The notes below the pieces were generated by a model. The model was not told the DNA's origin, did not search any database, and worked only from the letters and a program-made list of their open reading frames with translations. A program made the translations under genes and the position numbers. 8,852 nucleotides of DNA from an uncultured Erysipelotrichaceae bacterium (GTDB lineage: Bacteria > Bacillota_I > Bacilli_A > Erysipelotrichales > Erysipelotrichaceae), in NCBI GenBank assembly GCA_937893115.1, contig CALBGK010000084.1:1-8852 (forward strand). Direction: 5' to 3'. Of this stretch, positions 7,045-8,852 are shown piece by piece. Position 1 is the first letter of the stretch. Each line of letters begins with the position of its first letter.

Positions 7045-8063
7045 TACTTAAACAAATCTAGCTTCAATAAAAGCTTCTTCATCCCTTCTATATCTAATCT
7101 TTCGGTATTATGAGAATTATATTCGTCAGCTCTTTCAAATAGAGTTGTTCCTTTATTAATATACTTATCATAATTTAAATCTCTATTATCAGCTGGTATC
7201 CTGAAATAATTACCCATATCTATAGCTTTAACCATGTCTTCTTTAGTAACTAGTACTTCAAATAGCTTTTCACCATGTCTAGTTCCTATATATGAGATAT
7301 TTTCTTTAACACCTTTTAATTCACAAATAGCTTTAGCTAGTGTATCGATAGTTGCTGCCGGTGCTTTTTGCACAAATAGATCACCTTGTTCACCGTGCTC
7401 AAAAGCATATAATACTAAATCTACGGCATCATCTAATGTCATCATAAATCTAGTCATGTCTGGATTAGTAATAGTTAAAGCTTTGCCTTGTTCAATCTGA
7501 TCACAGAATAATGGAATAACACTTCCTCTAGAAGCCATTACATTTCCATATCTAGTTAAACATAATACTGTTTCATTGTCTTTTAACTGTCTTGATCTAG
7601 CTACAACATTTTTCTCCATCAAAGCTTTGGTCATTCCCATAGCATTAATAGGGTATGCAGCCTTATCTGTTGATAAAAAGATTGCCTTTTTTACACCATT
7701 TTTAACACAAGCAGTAATTACATTATCTGAACCTAATATATTAGTCTTTACCGCTTCTATCGGATAAAATTCGCAAGATGGTACTTGTTTTAAAGCTGCA
7801 GCATGGAATACATAGTCTACACCTTTAAATGCATACTCAATAGATGAACAATCTCTTACGTCACCAATATAAAATTTTAATTTATTTGCATATTCAGGAT
7901 ATAGTGATTGATATTCATGACGCATATCATCCTGTTTCTTTTCATCTCTTGATACAATTCTTATCTCTTTAATATCGCTTAACAAGAATCTCTTAGTAAC
8001 TGCATTACCAAACGATCCTGTTCCACCACTAATCAATAATACTTTATCTTTTAATAATGACAT
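7044..8063 (-). CDS. capE: CapE, UDP-GlcNAc 4,6-dehydratase/5-epimerase
   Basis: CapE (FnlA type) opens the UDP-L-FucNAc branch: it dehydrates UDP-GlcNAc at C4-C6 and inverts C5 (and takes part in C3 inversion), using tightly bound NADP in the cytoplasm. The 339-residue protein has the cofactor loop GGTGSFG (13-19), SRDEKKQDD (38-46), FYIGDVRD (64-71), FHAAALKQVPSCEF (86-99) and STDKAAYPINAMGMTK (131-146). The last is the atypical catalytic segment of this SDR branch. RYGNVMASRGSVIPLF (171-186), TRHGEK (261-266) and YFRIPADNRDLNY (286-298) follow, the latter part forming the latch seen in CapE enzymes. Length matches the S. aureus enzyme (~342). ATG 8063 is chosen over an in-frame GTG at 8072 because AGAGG (8072-8076) lies properly before the ATG and overlaps the GTG. 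It is the first gene of the operon, behind the promoter at 8094-8102. It is complete, unlike its partners capF and capG. An FlaA1/PseB-like 4,6-dehydratase is the only alternative, and the capF and capG neighbours argue against it. Confidence 0.94.
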   Translation of the reverse strand: MSLLKDKVLLISGGTGSFGNAVTKRFLLSDIKEIRIVSRDEKKQDDMRHEYQSLYPEYANKLKFYIGDVRDCSSIEYAFKGVDYVFHAAALKQVPSCEFYPIEAVKTNILGSDNVITACVKNGVKKAIFLSTDKAAYPINAMGMTKALMEKNVVARSRQLKDNETVLCLTRYGNVMASRGSVIPLFCDQIEQGKALTITNPDMTRFMMTLDDAVDLVLYAFEHGEQGDLFVQKAPAATIDTLAKAICELKGVKENISYIGTRHGEKLFEVLVTKEDMVKAIDMGNYFRIPADNRDLNYDKYINKGTTLFERADEYNSHNTERLDIEGMKKLLLKLDLFK

Positions 8064-8069
8064 ATTTTT

Positions 8070-8076
8070 CACCTCT
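8070..8076 (-). promoter_or_regulatory. Ribosome binding site of capE
   Basis: AGAGGTG on the minus strand, about 6 bases before ATG 8063-8061. Its last three bases form an in-frame GTG that an ORF caller may take as the start; as part of the binding site it is unlikely to be used. Confidence 0.75.
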
Positions 8077-8093
8077 AAATAGACTTTACTAAA

Positions 8094-8102
8094 ATTATAG
8101 CA
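8094..8102 (-). promoter_or_regulatory. Extended -10 promoter of the capE operon
   Basis: TGCTATAAT on the minus strand is a perfect TGnTATAAT extended -10. Positions 16-18 bases upstream hold only AT-rich sequence with no good TTGACA, which is usual for extended -10 promoters. Transcription would begin near 8086-8088, leaving a leader of about 24 bases before capE. No riboswitch, attenuator or leader hairpin fits in so short a leader. Confidence 0.6.
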
Positions 8103-8167
8103 TTATTTCTATTTACTTTTACTAATTAATGGCTATTTATCACCTACATCATTTCATTTATTTTTGC

Positions 8168-8183
8168 GTTAAATATTTTTAAC
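8168..8183. repeat. Imperfect palindrome in divergent intergenic region, possible operator
   Basis: GTTAA and TTAAC arms flank a 6-base AT spacer (GTTAAATATTTTTAAC), about 70 bases upstream of the capE -10 and about 50 bases upstream of the plus-strand TATAAT. The place suits a regulator site for two divergent genes. AT-rich DNA produces such palindromes by chance, so this is weak. Confidence 0.25.
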
Positions 8184-8232
8184 AAAAGTGCCATTTTTAG
8201 CTTATTTTCTAGCCTTAAGAAAATTACTAATT

Positions 8233-8238
8233 TATAAT
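8233..8238 (+). promoter_or_regulatory. Possible -10 box of the divergent membrane-protein gene
   Basis: A plus-strand TATAAT lies 54 bases before ATG 8292 and only 7 bases before ATG 8245. No TG extension and no recognisable -35 at 16-18 bases spacing, so it may be chance. If used, it favours the 8292 start, since a transcript would begin about at 8245. Confidence 0.3.
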
Positions 8239-8291
8239 ATTTTCATGTCAAAATTTGTCTCAAGTATTGTTTCAATTACATATAGGATTAT

Positions 8292-8735
8292 ATGTACTAT
8301 TTTTCTATTGCTTATAGTTTATACCTTTTTATCTGGACTATTTATAACTATAAAATGCCGGTAGAGGGGTTTTATATCTTTGAGAAAAAGTTTTATTTCT
8401 TAGCATATATACTTGTGATAATTATTCTATTTCTAATATATCTAATTGATAAAAAGAAGCTAAGCAAGAGAAAATTATTAATCGCTTTGATATTATTAAT
8501 TAGTTTATCGATTATCTATGGTTCTTCACTGCCTTTTTCGGTAACTAATACTGACTCATATACAGTTTTAAATATAGCAAGAGAATCACTGAATTTAAAC
8601 CTAAATGAATTAAAGATATTCTTATCAAATAATAATTATCTAAACTATTATCCTCATCAATTTGATATATATTCATTAAACTACATATTAGTATTATTGT
8701 TTAAAGTTAATGCTGATTTTGCTTTTACTATTTAA
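8292..8735 (+). CDS. Multi-membrane protein fragment, possibly GT39-like or polymerase-like
   Basis: 147 codons of a hydrophobic protein transcribed away from the operon; not confidently recognised. Hydrophobic spans lie near residues 1-17, 34-52 (FLAYILVIIILFLIYLI) and 61-80. A polar, probably outside loop follows with TNTDSYTVLN (85-94) and YLNYYPHQFD (115-124). The D-x-Y and YPHQ features resemble large membrane glycosyltransferases and uncharacterised polysaccharide membrane proteins of 400-700 residues, so this would be only the N-terminal part. It ends at TAA 8733-8735, far too early for that group, and hydrophobic coding resumes in another frame, so a frameshift is likely. The N-terminus is also uncertain. 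An ATG at 8245 opens another frame (MSKFVSSIVSITYRIICTIF), and adding one T to the TTTTT run at 8300-8304 would join the two. ATG 8292 has AGGA 5 bases upstream and may be the true start. Function is not established. Confidence 0.55.
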   Translation: MYYFSIAYSLYLFIWTIYNYKMPVEGFYIFEKKFYFLAYILVIIILFLIYLIDKKKLSKRKLLIALILLISLSIIYGSSLPFSVTNTDSYTVLNIARESLNLNLNELKIFLSNNNYLNYYPHQFDIYSLNYILVLLFKVNADFAFTI

Positions 8736-8852
8736 AATATACTTTCAGTTATTGTTTGAAACTAAGACAATTTATATATATCCATGGATTAATCTTGTCT
8801 TGCCTTTAGCCGCTTCAGGCTTGAACAGTCTTATAACTTTATTTAAGGGGGG
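8736..8852. other. Unresolved terminal segment with nested inverted repeats
   Basis: This stretch follows the early stop of the membrane-protein gene. On the plus strand, frame 1 stays open to the edge (for example PWINLVLPLAASGLNSL) and could be the shifted continuation. On the minus strand a frame from the edge to TAA at 8772-8774 reads NKVIRLFKPEAAKGKTRLIHG and could be the C-terminus of another protein. I recognise neither. The last ~60 bases look richer in GC than the rest of the window and end in GGGGGG. The segment holds AAGACAA (8764-8770) and TTGTCTT (8795-8801) around the palindrome ATCCATGGAT (8780-8789). Confidence 0.3.
8764..8801. repeat. Nested inverted repeat AAGACAA / ATCCATGGAT / TTGTCTT
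   Basis: A 7-base inverted repeat encloses a perfect 10-base palindrome. There is no T-run directly after either outer arm and the loop is long, so it is a poor intrinsic terminator. It could be a protein-binding site, a mobile-element end or chance. Confidence 0.3.

Noticed and set aside
7234..7767. Two plus-strand open frames (7234-7500 and 7576-7767)
   Set aside because: Both are antisense to the intact and strongly conserved capE.
1..8852. CRISPR array, tRNA or rRNA genes, or toxin-antitoxin or phage-defence system
   Set aside because: No regularly spaced repeats, cloverleaf or rRNA-like sequence, and no nuclease, helicase or toxin motifs seen. The coding content is accounted for by polysaccharide genes.

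Overview
The window is a surface-polysaccharide (capsule or exopolysaccharide) locus from a low-GC, probably Gram-positive bacterium of the Bacillota. DNA is strongly AT-rich. Purine-rich Shine-Dalgarno sites (AAGGAAG, AGAGG, GAGG) precede several starts. Tryptophan is read from TGG and complete genes end in TAA or TAG. The best-recognised proteins match the Staphylococcus aureus type 5/8 capsule enzymes CapE, CapF and CapG motif for motif. I cannot name a genus.

Layout: seven genes lie on the minus strand and read right to left from 8063 to the left edge. They overlap or are separated by about 20 bases, so they look like one transcript. A good extended -10 promoter lies just upstream (8094-8102). 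In transcription order they are capE (8063-7044), capF (7044-5889, frameshifted), a CapA/PgsA-fold metallophosphoesterase (5867-4773), a Wzx-type flippase (4752-3286), capG (3296-2126, frameshifted), a TupA-type ATP-grasp protein (2123-1218) and a GT4 glycosyltransferase (1197 to beyond base 1). On the plus strand, separated by a roughly 220-base divergent intergenic region, is a fragmentary multi-membrane protein (from 8292, possibly 8245). The last ~110 bases, ending in a run of G, are unresolved.

How the genes work together: CapE, CapF and CapG make UDP-N-acetyl-L-fucosamine from UDP-GlcNAc in the cytoplasm. The GT4 enzyme would add a sugar to the lipid-linked repeat unit and the flippase would export it. 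The ATP-grasp protein and the CapA-like phosphoesterase are probably accessory modification or assembly functions, with unknown substrates. No initiating phosphoglycosyltransferase, clear polymerase or chain-length regulator is visible, so the locus continues outside the window.

The most notable observation is that capF and capG each carry one frame disruption at short repeated sequence, while capE and the other complete genes are open. As written, the sequence would not give an intact UDP-L-FucNAc pathway. This may be real decay, reversible repeat-length variation, or sequencing or assembly error. The plus-strand gene is also broken, which keeps the error explanation open.
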